DNA of 64,000 nt from Panacagrimonas sp046594215 (GCA_046594215.1 JBKJPX010000057.1:1-64000); one strand, 5' to 3'; shown: positions 50,878-60,231, counted from the stretch's first letter. Numbers and translations are program-made. Notes: generated by a model from the letters alone, not told the origin.

Positions 50878-51075
50878 TTAGGCGTAGGGCAACATCTTGT
50901 TGACTTCTTTCACGTCGGAGCCACTGATCTGGGCTTCGCCGCGCAGCTGGCGGATACGCTTCGCCGGCTTCTTCGTCAGGATGTGGCGCTTATGGGAATG
51001 GCCTCGCTTGTAGCCGCCTTTCCCGGTCTTGGAGAAGCGCTTTGCGGCGCTCTTGACCGTTTTCATCTTGGGCAT
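50878..51075 (-). CDS. rpmI: 50S ribosomal protein L35
   Basis: The 65-residue basic protein (MPKMKTVKSAAKRFSKTGKG, ending VKEVNKMLPYA) is a standard L35. The start has GGAAGGAGTT upstream. The 154 bases between infC and rpmI include a short hairpin (AGGTCGGGC...GCCCGGCCT, about 51197-51219) that may serve autoregulation. Confidence 0.98.
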   Translation of the reverse strand: MPKMKTVKSAAKRFSKTGKGGYKRGHSHKRHILTKKPAKRIRQLRGEAQISGSDVKEVNKMLPYA

Positions 51076-51229
51076 TGGAACTCCTTCCCGGTTGTTCCGG
51101 GTCTCGAATGGCCGACTTCACAACCCGCCCGGGGCGCTTGTCGGGCCCGCGACGACCGTCGCGGGACTTCGGTTGAAACTCTGTCGCTGCTGTCTAGGCC
51201 GGGCCTTCAGCCCGACCTACCAGCCGCCG

Positions 51230-51748
51230 CTAATGCTTCTTCGCACCGAGCACCATGACCGCCTGGCGCCCTTCCATCTTGGGGTGCTGCTCGACGACGG
51301 CCAGTTCGGCCAGGTCGCCCTTGACTCGATCCATCACGCGCATACCCAGTTCCTGGTGCGCCATCTCGCGACCGCGGTAGCGAATCGTCACCTTGACCTT
51401 GTCGCCCTCTTCCAGGAAGCGCGTCATGTTGCGCAGCTTGGTCTGGTAGTCGGCTTCCTCGGTCGTGGGTCGGAATTTCACTTCCTTGACCTCGATCTGC
51501 TTCTGCTTCCTCTTGGCGGCGTGCTGTGCCTTGTCCTTCTGGTACAGGTACTTGCCGTAATCCATGATCTTGCAGACCGGCGGGTCCGCGTTGGGCGAGA
51601 CCTCCACCAGATCGAGCTCTGCTTCGGCCGCCTTGGCGATCGCGTCGCGCGTCATCATGATGCCGACCATTTCCCCATCGGCGCCGATCACGCGGACACG
51701 TCCCGCGGTGATCTGGTCGTTGCGCCGGTCTTCACGTTCTTGGGCGAT
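51230..51748 (-). CDS. infC: translation initiation factor IF-3, probable ATC start codon
   Basis: IF-3 keeps ribosomal subunits apart and checks start codons. The core is complete: NDQITAGRVRVIGADGEMVGI (in parts), EVSPNADPPVCKIMDYGKYLY (in parts), and the C-terminal domain FRPTTEEADYQTKLRNMTRFLEEGDKVK (in parts), VVEQHPKMEGRQ. No ATG or GTG lies at the right distance. An ATC at 51748 is preceded by AGGAG eight bases upstream and gives 172 residues; a TTG at 51802 would give 190 but has no ribosome-binding site. Rare AUU-type starts on infC allow IF-3 to repress its own translation, so an ATC start is credible. Confidence 0.93.
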   Translation of the reverse strand: MAQEREDRRNDQITAGRVRVIGADGEMVGIMMTRDAIAKAAEAELDLVEVSPNADPPVCKIMDYGKYLYQKDKAQHAAKRKQKQIEVKEVKFRPTTEEADYQTKLRNMTRFLEEGDKVKVTIRYRGREMAHQELGMRVMDRVKGDLAELAVVEQHPKMEGRQAVMVLGAKKH

Positions 51749-51803
51749 GCTGCGATCTCCTGCAAATTCCTGGGCTGTCCCCGTTTCGTCACGGACAGAC
51801 AAG

Positions 51804-51826
51804 CAAAGCCCGCGAGGCGGGCTTTG
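51804..51826. terminator. hairpin upstream of infC
   Basis: CAAAGCCCGC-GAG-GCGGGCTTTG is a perfect ten-pair stem. On the minus strand it is followed by CTTGTCTG rather than a clean T-run, so it may be a weak terminator or a leader structure for infC. Confidence 0.5.
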
Positions 51827-51960
51827 GGGCGGACATCATAGGGAGGTGGGCTTTAAAGCTCAATAGGAACAGACCTCTGAACCGGGCGGGCCGAGGAGAA
51901 ATATCCGTTCGAGGTCGATTGCACCTACCAGGAATATCCTCGAGCCGATCCGGCAGGAAG

Positions 51961-52004
51961 AACCAAGGTCTTTTCCGCTTCGCGAAATCAACGTCCGGGC
52001 CACG
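51961..52004 (+). repeat. dispersed intergenic repeat, copy 3
   Basis: CCGCTTCGCGAAATCAACGT followed by CCGGGCCACG matches copy 1 at 3208 at nearly every position. It lies between the end of the cNMP-EAL gene and the infC leader. Confidence 0.6.
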
Positions 52005-52020
52005 ACCGCGGACCGCGCGA

Positions 52021-53208
52021 TCAAGCCGCCTCGACGGTCCAGCGCTTCTCGATGAGCTTGGCCGCTTCGGCCTCGGGGACCATGCGCGAAAAGTAGTAGC
52101 CCTGCGCGTATTCGAAGCCCATCTCGCGCAGCGTCATCGCCTGCGCCGCAGTCTCGACGCCCTCGGCGACCACATCCATGCCGAGCTTCTGCGCCAGATT
52201 CCCCATCGCCGCGACGATCTTGTGCGTCGCCTCGTCGCCGGGCAGGCGCGCGATGAAGGTCTGGTCGATCTTGAGCGTGTTCACCGGCAGGCGATGCAGG
52301 TAGGACAGCGAGGAGTAGCCGGTGCCGAAATCGTCGATCGCCACGCGGAAGCCCGCCGCGCGCTGGTCCGAGAGCACACGGATCGCGTTCTCGAAATCCT
52401 GCATCAAGAGGCTTTCGGTGACTTCCAGCTTGATGCGGCGCGGCTCTATCGCGGCAAGACGCGCGCCCGTCGCAACCGCATCGCCAAGCCCGGGATCCAT
52501 TAACTGGCGACCGGACAGGTTGAGGTTCACGAACACTTCTCCCGTCGGCGCCATGCGCGCCAGCGCGGCGCAACCTTCCCGCAAAATCCAGCGGCCGATC
52601 GGCACGATCAGCCCCGAATCCTCGGCCAGGGGGATGAAGTTCAGAGGCGACACGAAACCATGAACGGGGCTCTGCCAGCGGATCAGCGCCTCGAAGCCGC
52701 CGGTGCTGAGGTCGTCGAGCCTGATGATCGGCTGGTACAGCAGCAGGAACTCGTTGCGCTCGATGGCGAGCGTCAGGTCCTGCTCCATTCTGAGGCGCGC
52801 CAGCACGGCCTCGCGGTCGCGGTCTTCCGGCCCCAGTGCACGCTGGCTTCCAGGCGCGAGAACATCGCGGTAGCGGGCAAGCATCACCTTGAGCAGCAAG
52901 CGCAGCATGGGGTCGGCTGCGCCCAGGCGCTCGTTCAGATGCTCGAATGTAACGGTGCGAACACGCAACTCGGTGGCCGCGCGCGCCGAAGCCGAACGGG
53001 CCCGTCCGTCGATGAGCGCCATCTCGCCGAGCAATTCGCCCGGTCCGAGGTGGGCCAGCGTCTCGAGGGTGCCTTCGCGCTCGTGGGTGATCTCCACCAT
53101 GCCGCTCTCGATCACGAACGCGCAGTCGCCGGGATCACCCTCGCGAAAGATCCACTCGCCAGCAGCGAGGCGCCGCAGAAAGCGATTGTCCGAAGCGCGG
53201 CTGTCCAT
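52021..53208 (-). CDS. cyclic-nucleotide-binding/EAL domain c-di-GMP phosphodiesterase
   Basis: The ATG at 53208 gives 395 residues. The N-terminal cNMP-binding (CAP-like) domain (about 10-125) shows GEWIFREGDPGDCAFVIESG (in parts) and LLGEMALIDGRARSASARA. The EAL domain (about 150-390) has intact catalytic motifs: FEALIRWQ, VNLNLSGRQL, KLEVTESLL, IDDFGTGYSSLSYL, LKIDQTFI and DVVAEGVET. It should cut c-di-GMP under control of a cyclic nucleotide or a similar ligand. The open frame extends over 100 codons further but with no domain. It is divergent from ynfA. Confidence 0.93.
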   Translation of the reverse strand: MDSRASDNRFLRRLAAGEWIFREGDPGDCAFVIESGMVEITHEREGTLETLAHLGPGELLGEMALIDGRARSASARAATELRVRTVTFEHLNERLGAADPMLRLLLKVMLARYRDVLAPGSQRALGPEDRDREAVLARLRMEQDLTLAIERNEFLLLYQPIIRLDDLSTGGFEALIRWQSPVHGFVSPLNFIPLAEDSGLIVPIGRWILREGCAALARMAPTGEVFVNLNLSGRQLMDPGLGDAVATGARLAAIEPRRIKLEVTESLLMQDFENAIRVLSDQRAAGFRVAIDDFGTGYSSLSYLHRLPVNTLKIDQTFIARLPGDEATHKIVAAMGNLAQKLGMDVVAEGVETAAQAMTLREMGFEYAQGYYFSRMVPEAEAAKLIEKRWTVEAA

Positions 53209-53388
53209 GAATGCGCGACCTCTCTCGGCAAGCGGGCAGGCGCGTACATCGCCCGCCTGACGCCCCTGTAGTAGCCCCCGCCGCAACGAGCGTATCAAGC
53301 CGCCGTCCGCCTCGCATCGGATCATTCGGCTTCCTGCCCTGACACAATCGCGCGGACACAATCGCGGCTGCCCGATCGACCCCCTTCC

Positions 53389-53721
53389 ATGCCGAGCAGC
53401 GCTCCCATCGCCCTCGCCGCGGCCTTTCTCGAAATCGCAGGCTGCTTCGCCTTCTGGGCCTGCCTGCGGCTGGGAAAGAGCGTTGCCTGGCTGGTTCCCG
53501 GTGTGGCCGCGCTGGCGGCGTTCGCGTGGCTGCTCACGCGCCTCGACGCGGCGCACGCCGGGCGTGCCTTCGCGGCCTACGGCGGTGTCTACATCGCCTG
53601 TTCGGTGGCCTGGCTGTGGGCGGCGGAAGGCGCGCGGCCAGACCGCTGGGACCTCGGCGGCGCCGTGATCTGCCTGTGCGGTGCGAGCCTGATCCTGTTC
53701 GGCCCGCGCGGCACGGCCTGA
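53389..53721 (+). CDS. YnfA/UPF0060 family membrane protein
   Basis: The 110-residue protein has four hydrophobic helices and the UPF0060 marks FLEIAGCFAFWACLRLGKS, AAYGGVYIACSVAWLWAAEG and RPDRWDLGGAVICLCGASLILFGPR (in parts). YnfA proteins resemble small multidrug resistance transporters; the substrate is unknown. It lies 17 bases before the MFS gene and in the same direction, so the two may be co-transcribed. Confidence 0.92.
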   Translation: MPSSAPIALAAAFLEIAGCFAFWACLRLGKSVAWLVPGVAALAAFAWLLTRLDAAHAGRAFAAYGGVYIACSVAWLWAAEGARPDRWDLGGAVICLCGASLILFGPRGTA

Positions 53722-53738
53722 CCTCCGGAACCACGGCC

Positions 53739-55037
53739 ATGCCCGCCATCAAGTGCCCGCTGACACCCGCGCAGCGGCTACGCGCGATCTTCGGCGGATC
53801 GGTGGGCAACCTCGTCGAGTGGTACGACTGGTACACCTACGCCGCGTTCTCGCTGTACTTCGCGCCCGTGTTCTTCCCAAAGGACGACCCGACGGCTCAA
53901 CTCCTGAACTCCGCTGCGATCTTCGCGGTGGGTTTCCTGATGCGCCCGCTGGGCGGCTTGCTGTTCGGCTGGTACGCCGACCGCCGCGGGCGCAAGGCGG
54001 CGCTGACGCGATCGGTGATGCTGATGTGCTTCGGCTCACTGCTGATCGCGCTCGCGCCCGGGCACGATCGGGTCGGCGCGCTGGCCCCGGCGCTGCTGCT
54101 GGTCGCGCGGCTGATCCAGGGCCTGAGCGTGGGCGGCGAGTACGGGACGAGCGCCACCTACCTGTCGGAGGTGGCGACGCGCGAGCACCGAGGGTTCTGG
54201 TCGAGTTTCCAGTACGTGACCCTGATCCTGGGCCAGCTCTCGGCCCTGGCGGTCCTGATCCTGCTGCAGTCGGCGCTCACCACCGAACAGCTCGAGACCT
54301 GGGGCTGGCGCGTGCCGTTCGCGATCGGCGCGGCCCTGGCCATCGTCGCGCTTTGGCTGCGTCGGAATCTTTCGGAGACCGACTCGTTCGTGCTCGTCGC
54401 TGGGACGAAGCGCGCGAACCCGCTGCGCGAACTGCTGCGGCATCCACGCGAACTGGGTGTTGTCGTGGGGCTGACAATGGGCGGGACGCTCGCGTTCTAC
54501 ACGTACACGACCTACATGCAGAAGTTCCTCGTCAACACGGCCGGCTTCACCAAGGCCGCCGCCACATCCGTGTCAGCCGCTTCGCTGGTCGTGTTCCTGC
54601 TCGTGCAGCCGCTGATGGGTGCGCTGTCCGACCGCATCGGACGGCGGCCGCTGCTGCTCGGATTCGGCATCGGCGGCATCCTCGTCACGGTGCCGCTGAT
54701 GCAGGCGCTGGCGGCCGTGCAATCGCCGTTCGCCGCGTTCGCGCTGATCACGTTCGCGCTGCTGATCGTCAGCGGCTACACGTCGATCAACGCCGTCGTG
54801 AAGGCGGAACTGTTCCCGGCCGAGGTACGGGCCCTGGGCGTGGGGCTGCCTTATGCACTGACCGTGTCGATCTTCGGTGGCACGGCGGAGTACCTGGCGC
54901 TGTGGTTCAAGTCGATCGGAATCGAGAGCGGCTTCTATTGGTACGTGGTTGTCTGCATCGGCGTGTCGCTGGTGACGTACTGGCGGATGGGAGATACGCG
55001 GCTCACGTCGAGGATCGATCGGGATGAGGTGAGCTGA
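53739..55037 (+). CDS. MFS metabolite:H+ symporter (KgtP/ProP-like)
   Basis: The ATG at 53739 gives 432 residues with about 12 hydrophobic segments. It has the MHS-family marks GGSVGNLVEWYDWYTYAAFSLYFAPVFFP (in parts), FGWYADRRGRKAAL (loop 2-3 motif), GLSVGGEYGTSATYLSE, TLAFYTYTTYMQKFLVNTAGF (in parts), and LFPAEVRALGVGLPYAL. It probably imports a carboxylate or a zwitterion; alpha-ketoglutarate or proline-betaine type substrates are typical of the group. Confidence 0.9.
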   Translation: MPAIKCPLTPAQRLRAIFGGSVGNLVEWYDWYTYAAFSLYFAPVFFPKDDPTAQLLNSAAIFAVGFLMRPLGGLLFGWYADRRGRKAALTRSVMLMCFGSLLIALAPGHDRVGALAPALLLVARLIQGLSVGGEYGTSATYLSEVATREHRGFWSSFQYVTLILGQLSALAVLILLQSALTTEQLETWGWRVPFAIGAALAIVALWLRRNLSETDSFVLVAGTKRANPLRELLRHPRELGVVVGLTMGGTLAFYTYTTYMQKFLVNTAGFTKAAATSVSAASLVVFLLVQPLMGALSDRIGRRPLLLGFGIGGILVTVPLMQALAAVQSPFAAFALITFALLIVSGYTSINAVVKAELFPAEVRALGVGLPYALTVSIFGGTAEYLALWFKSIGIESGFYWYVVVCIGVSLVTYWRMGDTRLTSRIDRDEVS

Positions 55038-55165
55038 GTCCAAAGGCCAATTGCTTCTGATGGCCCACGCACGAGAGCTGCCCATTCATCCCAAGACGCG
55101 CGTGCCTCTGCTGGTCCCCCTCTCCCCGCGCAAAAGGCGCGCGGGGAGAGGGGACTCGAGTCGCG

Positions 55166-57571
55166 CTATTTCTTCTTGCCAGCCTTCTTTTTCGTCGGGA
55201 GCGCTTTCTTGGTCACCGCTTTCTTGGCGGCGACTTTCGTGGCTGCCTTCTTCGCAGACACCGACCTCACTTTTTGCGCACCCTTCTTCACGGCGCCCAG
55301 CTTCGACTTCCGCGCTGCCTTCTCCGCCCCGCCCTTCTTCAAGGCCGCCACTTCGGCCTCCAGCGCCGCGATCCTCAGATCCTTCGGATTGAGCATGAAC
55401 TGGCTCTGCAAGGCCTTGCCGTCCATCTTCACGCGGCCGCCCATGCTCACGCCGTACACGCTGCTCACGTCGTCGCCCCAGCAACCCATGAACGGCAGGC
55501 TGGCCGGTGGCTCCGGAGTGGACCAGGTTTTCACGAACCTGTCGTAGGGCACGCCGCGCTTCATGCGCGCCTTGCGCTCCTGCGCGCGCAGCGCCGTTGT
55601 GGCGACTTCATCGACGACCAGGCTCGCCGGGTCAAACACGATCTTGTAGATGCTCCGCGCGGTGTCGTGCGAGATCAGGTCTTCCTCAATGTCGCGCATC
55701 ACCTCGTGCGGTGCGCGCTGCAGCACGTCGCCGTAACCACCGCCGGCGCCCTGGCACATCATGTAAAGCTCGCCGGGCGCTGCGAGTTCGAAGGTCATGC
55801 CCATGTCGTGCGTCGAGTACGTCGCGCCTTCGATGGGCTGTTCGTTCATCAGGTACAGGATGTCGAACTTGATCTTCTTCGGGTTCTTCTTGAGCTCATC
55901 GAAGACGTTGATGCCCTTGATCTTGCACAGCGGGTAGGTCGGCGACGCGTAGCCGCCGAACAGCGGCTGCGCCGATGAGAACAGCGAACCCGAGCAGCCG
56001 GTCATGAAGCCCCATAGACCGGACTGGCGATACGTGTGGATCTGCTCGTAACCCAGGCCCGAGCGCTGCTTGCCGAAGCCGACGCGATCCTTCGCGAGCG
56101 TGAAGGCGCCCAGTCGCACCATCGGCAGGTCTTCCTCCATGAGCTCGACTTCGCCCAGATCGCAGTGCGCGGCGAACGGCGGACTCACCGAGTGCTCGCC
56201 GTCACGGTGGCTGCGACCGCCCTGCCCCATGCCGTTGATGTCCGCGCAGAAGTTGCCGACGTACTCACCGTGCTGCGTCAAACCACCGTAGATCAGCGTC
56301 GCCGGCTGGTCGTACTGCGGAGCGACCATCGCGGTATAGCGATGCGGCAGGCTGTAGTTGAACTTGGCCATCGGGATGCAGGCGATGGTCATGGTCTTGA
56401 ACAGCGGGATCAGGCTCATCGCCTGCGGCGTATCGAACGATCCGTTGATCAGCGACTTCTCGTCGAAGATGAAGTCGAAAGGCGTGAACACGGCCATCGT
56501 GAACGGCAGGTCCGGCCAGATGTTCTGCATGTAGCCGGTGAACAGCATCGTCTTGAACGAGGCCTGGCAGGCGTTGATAGACCGGTTCAGAAGCTCGGGC
56601 GAGGTGCCGCGCATGTCCACGGTCATCCTGTCGCCCTTGACCGTGATCGCCATGTTGAGCTTGAGCAGCGCGTTCTCGCGCAGGGTCGAATCGGCGAAGG
56701 ACATCGTGCGCGTCGTGCCGTCCGGCAGCTCCGCGATGCGACGCTTCACCTCGATCACCACGTCCTCGATGTGCTTGCGCAGCGTGACGACCAGCGCTTC
56801 CTCACCCTGCTCTTCGAGAATTCTCACCACGCGCTCGCGCAGCCGCAGCACCGAGTGCAGACGCACCTTCATGTCCTCGAGCTGCAGCTTCGGATCGCGC
56901 ACCGAGTTCTGCAGGAAGGTGACGAGATCCCGCTTGAGTTCGAATTTCTCGGCCACGCGGAACGGGCTCATCTTCAGCCCCTCGTCGAACTTGCTCTCCG
57001 CCGCGGCGGGCATGCCGCCCGGCTCGGTGGAGCCGTTCTCGCCTTCGTGGATCGTCGCGGACAGCCAGCACACGAGCCGATCGTTCCAGAACACCGGCAT
57101 CATCATCGACTGGTCGGTGTTGTGGATGCCGCCGTAGCGCGCATCGTTGTGGATGAAGCCGTCGCCGTCGCGCACGCCGACGGTCGGCTCGTTCGTCCAG
57201 TACTTGTTGATGAACTTGATCGGGTAGAAGACGGCCGCGGCGAAACCGCCCACGCCGTGCGGCGCGATCATCGAAAGATCGCCGGCCGCCGTGAAGATCG
57301 CGGTGGTCATGTCGCCCCACTTCGCGCCCGGCGCCGCGCCCATCTGCTCGATCATCGTGTTGGATTCGTCGAGTGCCGCGACCAGCAGGCCGCGCACCTC
57401 GTTGACCTTGTGGGGGTCGACCGGCTTGCTCAGCAGGTCCTCTTCCATCGCGCTGCGCGCTTCGAGGCGGTGGTTTTCCATGATGGCCGGATCGGGGCCA
57501 TAGAACAGCTTGTTCTGCCGCACGAAGCGGTCGAGCAGCGCCTGCTGTTCAGGGGTGTTGGGGGCATTCAT
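55166..57571 (-). CDS. acxB: acetone carboxylase alpha subunit (hydantoinase B-like) with Lys-rich tail
   Basis: The 801-residue protein is the Mn-binding subunit. H150, D153 and H175 (GGIHNTDQ...ATIHEG) stand at the same positions as the Mn ligands I recall for Xanthobacter acetone carboxylase. The body (to about 735) is a HyuB-type fold, e.g. GGYGDVLQRAPHEVMRDIEEDL (in parts) and GVSMGGRVKMDGKAL. The last 60 residues are an Ala/Lys-rich tail (AAKKAVTKKALPTKKKAGKKK in parts) like histone H1, which I do not associate with the family. The enzyme carboxylates acetone (or a similar ketone) to acetoacetate using ATP. The gene is the third of the operon, 93 bases after acxA. Confidence 0.93.
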   Translation of the reverse strand: MNAPNTPEQQALLDRFVRQNKLFYGPDPAIMENHRLEARSAMEEDLLSKPVDPHKVNEVRGLLVAALDESNTMIEQMGAAPGAKWGDMTTAIFTAAGDLSMIAPHGVGGFAAAVFYPIKFINKYWTNEPTVGVRDGDGFIHNDARYGGIHNTDQSMMMPVFWNDRLVCWLSATIHEGENGSTEPGGMPAAAESKFDEGLKMSPFRVAEKFELKRDLVTFLQNSVRDPKLQLEDMKVRLHSVLRLRERVVRILEEQGEEALVVTLRKHIEDVVIEVKRRIAELPDGTTRTMSFADSTLRENALLKLNMAITVKGDRMTVDMRGTSPELLNRSINACQASFKTMLFTGYMQNIWPDLPFTMAVFTPFDFIFDEKSLINGSFDTPQAMSLIPLFKTMTIACIPMAKFNYSLPHRYTAMVAPQYDQPATLIYGGLTQHGEYVGNFCADINGMGQGGRSHRDGEHSVSPPFAAHCDLGEVELMEEDLPMVRLGAFTLAKDRVGFGKQRSGLGYEQIHTYRQSGLWGFMTGCSGSLFSSAQPLFGGYASPTYPLCKIKGINVFDELKKNPKKIKFDILYLMNEQPIEGATYSTHDMGMTFELAAPGELYMMCQGAGGGYGDVLQRAPHEVMRDIEEDLISHDTARSIYKIVFDPASLVVDEVATTALRAQERKARMKRGVPYDRFVKTWSTPEPPASLPFMGCWGDDVSSVYGVSMGGRVKMDGKALQSQFMLNPKDLRIAALEAEVAALKKGGAEKAARKSKLGAVKKGAQKVRSVSAKKAATKVAAKKAVTKKALPTKKKAGKKK

Positions 57572-57664
57572 CTGTTCATCTCCTGACCAAACATCTTCAA
57601 CGCAAAGGCGCGACGCGCGTACACAAACGCAGCGCCAGTCGCGTTGACCACGAGTCCGAAAAGA

Positions 57665-59800
57665 TCATTTATCGATCCTCGTGAACCACACGGCGTTCTG
57701 CTCCGCAGCCTGGTAGCGCCAGCCCGGCTCGATCAGGTAGGTCGTCGCGCGCGTGACCACGATCGCCGGCCCGCTGATCGTCGTTCCCGGCTTGAGCGCG
57801 GCGTCGTCGTAGACCGCCGTCTTCATCGCGCCCTCGTGACCGACGAAGTGGCAGCTTCTCTCGCCCACCGGCGACGGTGGCGCCAGCATGTGCTTGCCCG
57901 GCTTGATGCCCTTGAACTTGATGCCGGGGTGATCGACGAACGAGCACACGCGGATCGTGTTGATGCGCACGCCGGCTTCCGGCGTCTGACTGCCTTCGCC
58001 GAAACGCTCGCCGTAACGGCCGTGGAACAGCTCGATGAGCTTGAGCACGTGCTCGGGCGCCGTGAGACGGTTCACCTCGGTGACCACCGCGGTCTCCACG
58101 CGCTGGTTTCCGTAGCGCATGTCCAGTTCGAGGCGATAGCCGATGCGCGAGGGCTCGAAGCCCTGCCGCAGAAGGTCGTCGCGGCCGCGGCGTTCGAGTT
58201 CCTCGACGATCCCGTTGAAGCGCGCGTAGTCGCTGAAGAAGCTCTGGCGGTTGGCGTCGAACAACGTGGTCCAGGTGCTCATCTCGTGGATGTGCAGCTG
58301 GCTCATGTTGCCCGCGCCGCAGGCCGAGAACACCGAAGCGAACGGCGGTGCGAGGATGGTCTTCACGCCCAGGGCGCGCGCAATGCCGCAGGCGTGCAGC
58401 GGCCCGTTGCCGCCGTAGGCCAGCGTCGTGAAGTTCTCCGGCTCGTAGCCGCGCGTGCGCAGCTCGCGCGCGATGCCGTTGGCCATGTTCTTGTCGACGG
58501 TCGACTTCATCAGCTTGGCGCAGTCCACCGCCGAGAGGTCGAGCTCGTCGCACAGGTGCTCTTCGATCGCCTGCTTCGATCGCTTCGCGTTGAGCTTGAT
58601 GCGCCCGCCCGCGTAGTTCGCCGGGTCGAGGTAACCGAGCACGAGGTCCGCATCGGTCACCGTGGGCCTCAGGCCACCGCGGTCGTAGCAGGCCGGGCCC
58701 GGATCGGAACCCGCGGACTCGGGACCGACCTGGATCGTCTGGAACATGCGGTCGAACTTGCAGATCGATCCGCCGCCCGCTCCGAGCGTCACGAGATGCA
58801 CCATCGGCACGCTGACCATCCAGCGTTCGATGACCGGGTTGAAGTCGTAGTGCTTGACGCCGCCCTCGACGACGATGCCGATATCGAAGCTGGTGCCGCC
58901 CATGTCGGTGGCCACGATGTTGCCCAGCTCGGTCTGCAGCGCGAGGTGTTCGCTGGCCGCGATGCCGGACACCGGTCCCGAGTGCACGGTCTGCAGCGCG
59001 TCCGTGGAATTGAGCTGCGCCATGCCGCCCGAGTTGTGATTGCACAGCATCGGCTTGTCGTAGCCGGCGTTGCGCAGGTTGAGCTCCAGCGTGCCCAGGC
59101 CGTGGTACATCACCTGGTGCAGGAAGCCGTCCATGATCGTGGACATCGCGCGCACGTACTCGCCCTTGCGACCGGCGACCTGGTGCGACAGCAGCATCGG
59201 GATCGCGCCGAGCACGTGGCCCGGGTATTCCTCGAGGAAGATCTCGCGGATGCGCAGCTCGTGCACGGGGTTCACGACCGAGTTGGCCAGCACCACGCAG
59301 ATCGCCTCGGCGCCCTTGTCGACGAGTGCGCGGATGCGATCGCGCAGGTCGTCCTCGTCGAGATCCATCACGATGTCGCCGGCGTAGTCGATACGTTCGC
59401 GAACCTCGAGGATCATCTGGATCGGGATGATCGCGTCGGGGCGCTGCGCGTTGGGCACGTCCATCTGCTGCTTGTGCGGCAGGCCCACCCCGTAACCCTT
59501 GGCGCGCGACAGCGGCACCGAGGCGCGGTAGCCGGCCGTCGTCAGAAGGCCCAGGCGCGGACCCTTGCGCTCGATCAGCGCGTTGGTACCCAGCGTGGTG
59601 GCGTAGCGGACCGAGTCCACCTGCGATAGCAGTTCGCGCTCGGTGACATTCAACTCATCGCAGGCATTCTTCAAAGCCTCGTTGAAACCCAGCGCGAGGT
59701 TCTGGTGGGTCGTCAGCGCCTTGGACTCGACGTAGCGGTCGTTCCAGGCCACGAAGCAGTCGGTGAAGGTTCCCCCGATGTCCACAGAGACCCGCTTCAT
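57665..59800 (-). CDS. acxA: acetone carboxylase beta subunit (hydantoinase A-like)
   Basis: The ATG at 59800 (GGAGGACAAACG upstream) gives 711 residues, as expected for AcxA (about 717). It is the ATP-binding ASKHA-type subunit that phosphorylates acetone or bicarbonate: DIGGTFTDCFVAWNDRY at the N-terminus, TDMGGTSFDIGIVVEG in the middle (second phosphate-binding motif), LAYGGNGPLHACGIARALG further on. Catalytic features seem intact. The start overlaps the stop of the gamma subunit (ATGA), and the alpha subunit follows. Confidence 0.94.
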   Translation of the reverse strand: MKRVSVDIGGTFTDCFVAWNDRYVESKALTTHQNLALGFNEALKNACDELNVTERELLSQVDSVRYATTLGTNALIERKGPRLGLLTTAGYRASVPLSRAKGYGVGLPHKQQMDVPNAQRPDAIIPIQMILEVRERIDYAGDIVMDLDEDDLRDRIRALVDKGAEAICVVLANSVVNPVHELRIREIFLEEYPGHVLGAIPMLLSHQVAGRKGEYVRAMSTIMDGFLHQVMYHGLGTLELNLRNAGYDKPMLCNHNSGGMAQLNSTDALQTVHSGPVSGIAASEHLALQTELGNIVATDMGGTSFDIGIVVEGGVKHYDFNPVIERWMVSVPMVHLVTLGAGGGSICKFDRMFQTIQVGPESAGSDPGPACYDRGGLRPTVTDADLVLGYLDPANYAGGRIKLNAKRSKQAIEEHLCDELDLSAVDCAKLMKSTVDKNMANGIARELRTRGYEPENFTTLAYGGNGPLHACGIARALGVKTILAPPFASVFSACGAGNMSQLHIHEMSTWTTLFDANRQSFFSDYARFNGIVEELERRGRDDLLRQGFEPSRIGYRLELDMRYGNQRVETAVVTEVNRLTAPEHVLKLIELFHGRYGERFGEGSQTPEAGVRINTIRVCSFVDHPGIKFKGIKPGKHMLAPPSPVGERSCHFVGHEGAMKTAVYDDAALKPGTTISGPAIVVTRATTYLIEPGWRYQAAEQNAVWFTRIDK

Positions 59801-60231
59801 CGTTTGTCCTCCGCGAGGCGACCGACGGGCTGCCCGCCGTGCGCGAGGGGACGCGGCACGTCGCGGCCCACCGCCGGCACCTTCACTTCCTCGCGATCCT
59901 TCCACTGCGCCTTGAGCCCATCGATATCGAAGTCGATATCGCGGATCGGCGGATGACCCGGCGGCAGGTACTCGGTCTCGACCATGCTGCCGCAATGGGG
60001 GCAGTAGTACTCGAGGATGCGGCACCAGTCCGGGTTGGGCGCATAGGTGAGCTTGTACTTGGCCGGATCCAGCAGAGGCTTGTGGATCTCGCGCGGATCG
60101 CGGTTGTAGACGAGCAGGCCGCGCTTGTAGTTCTCGCGTGCACCGATCAGCTCGGCCTCGCAGCTACGGCACTCCCACTTCTCCGTATCCAGGTCGATAC
60201 GCAGGTTTTCGGTGATCAGCACTTTCTTCAT
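59797..60231 (-). CDS. acxC: acetone carboxylase gamma subunit
   Basis: The ATG at 60231 gives 144 residues. Two zinc-binding pairs are visible, WECRSCEAEL (about 20-29) and YYCPHCGSMVETEYLPPG (about 75-92), as in AcxC-type gamma subunits (about 168 residues). The zinc-binding gamma subunit bridges alpha and beta. Here it is the first gene, whereas Xanthobacter has the order acxA-acxB-acxC. No acxR-type activator is adjacent. The start has GAGGAAACCC upstream. Confidence 0.9.
   Translation of the reverse strand: MKKVLITENLRIDLDTEKWECRSCEAELIGARENYKRGLLVYNRDPREIHKPLLDPAKYKLTYAPNPDWCRILEYYCPHCGSMVETEYLPPGHPPIRDIDFDIDGLKAQWKDREEVKVPAVGRDVPRPLAHGGQPVGRLAEDKR

Noticed and set aside
57644..59629. 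661-codon plus-strand frame opposite acxA
   Set aside because: It is the antisense shadow of a gene with strong family motifs and typical codon use; the translation is His/Arg/Val-rich without a fold.
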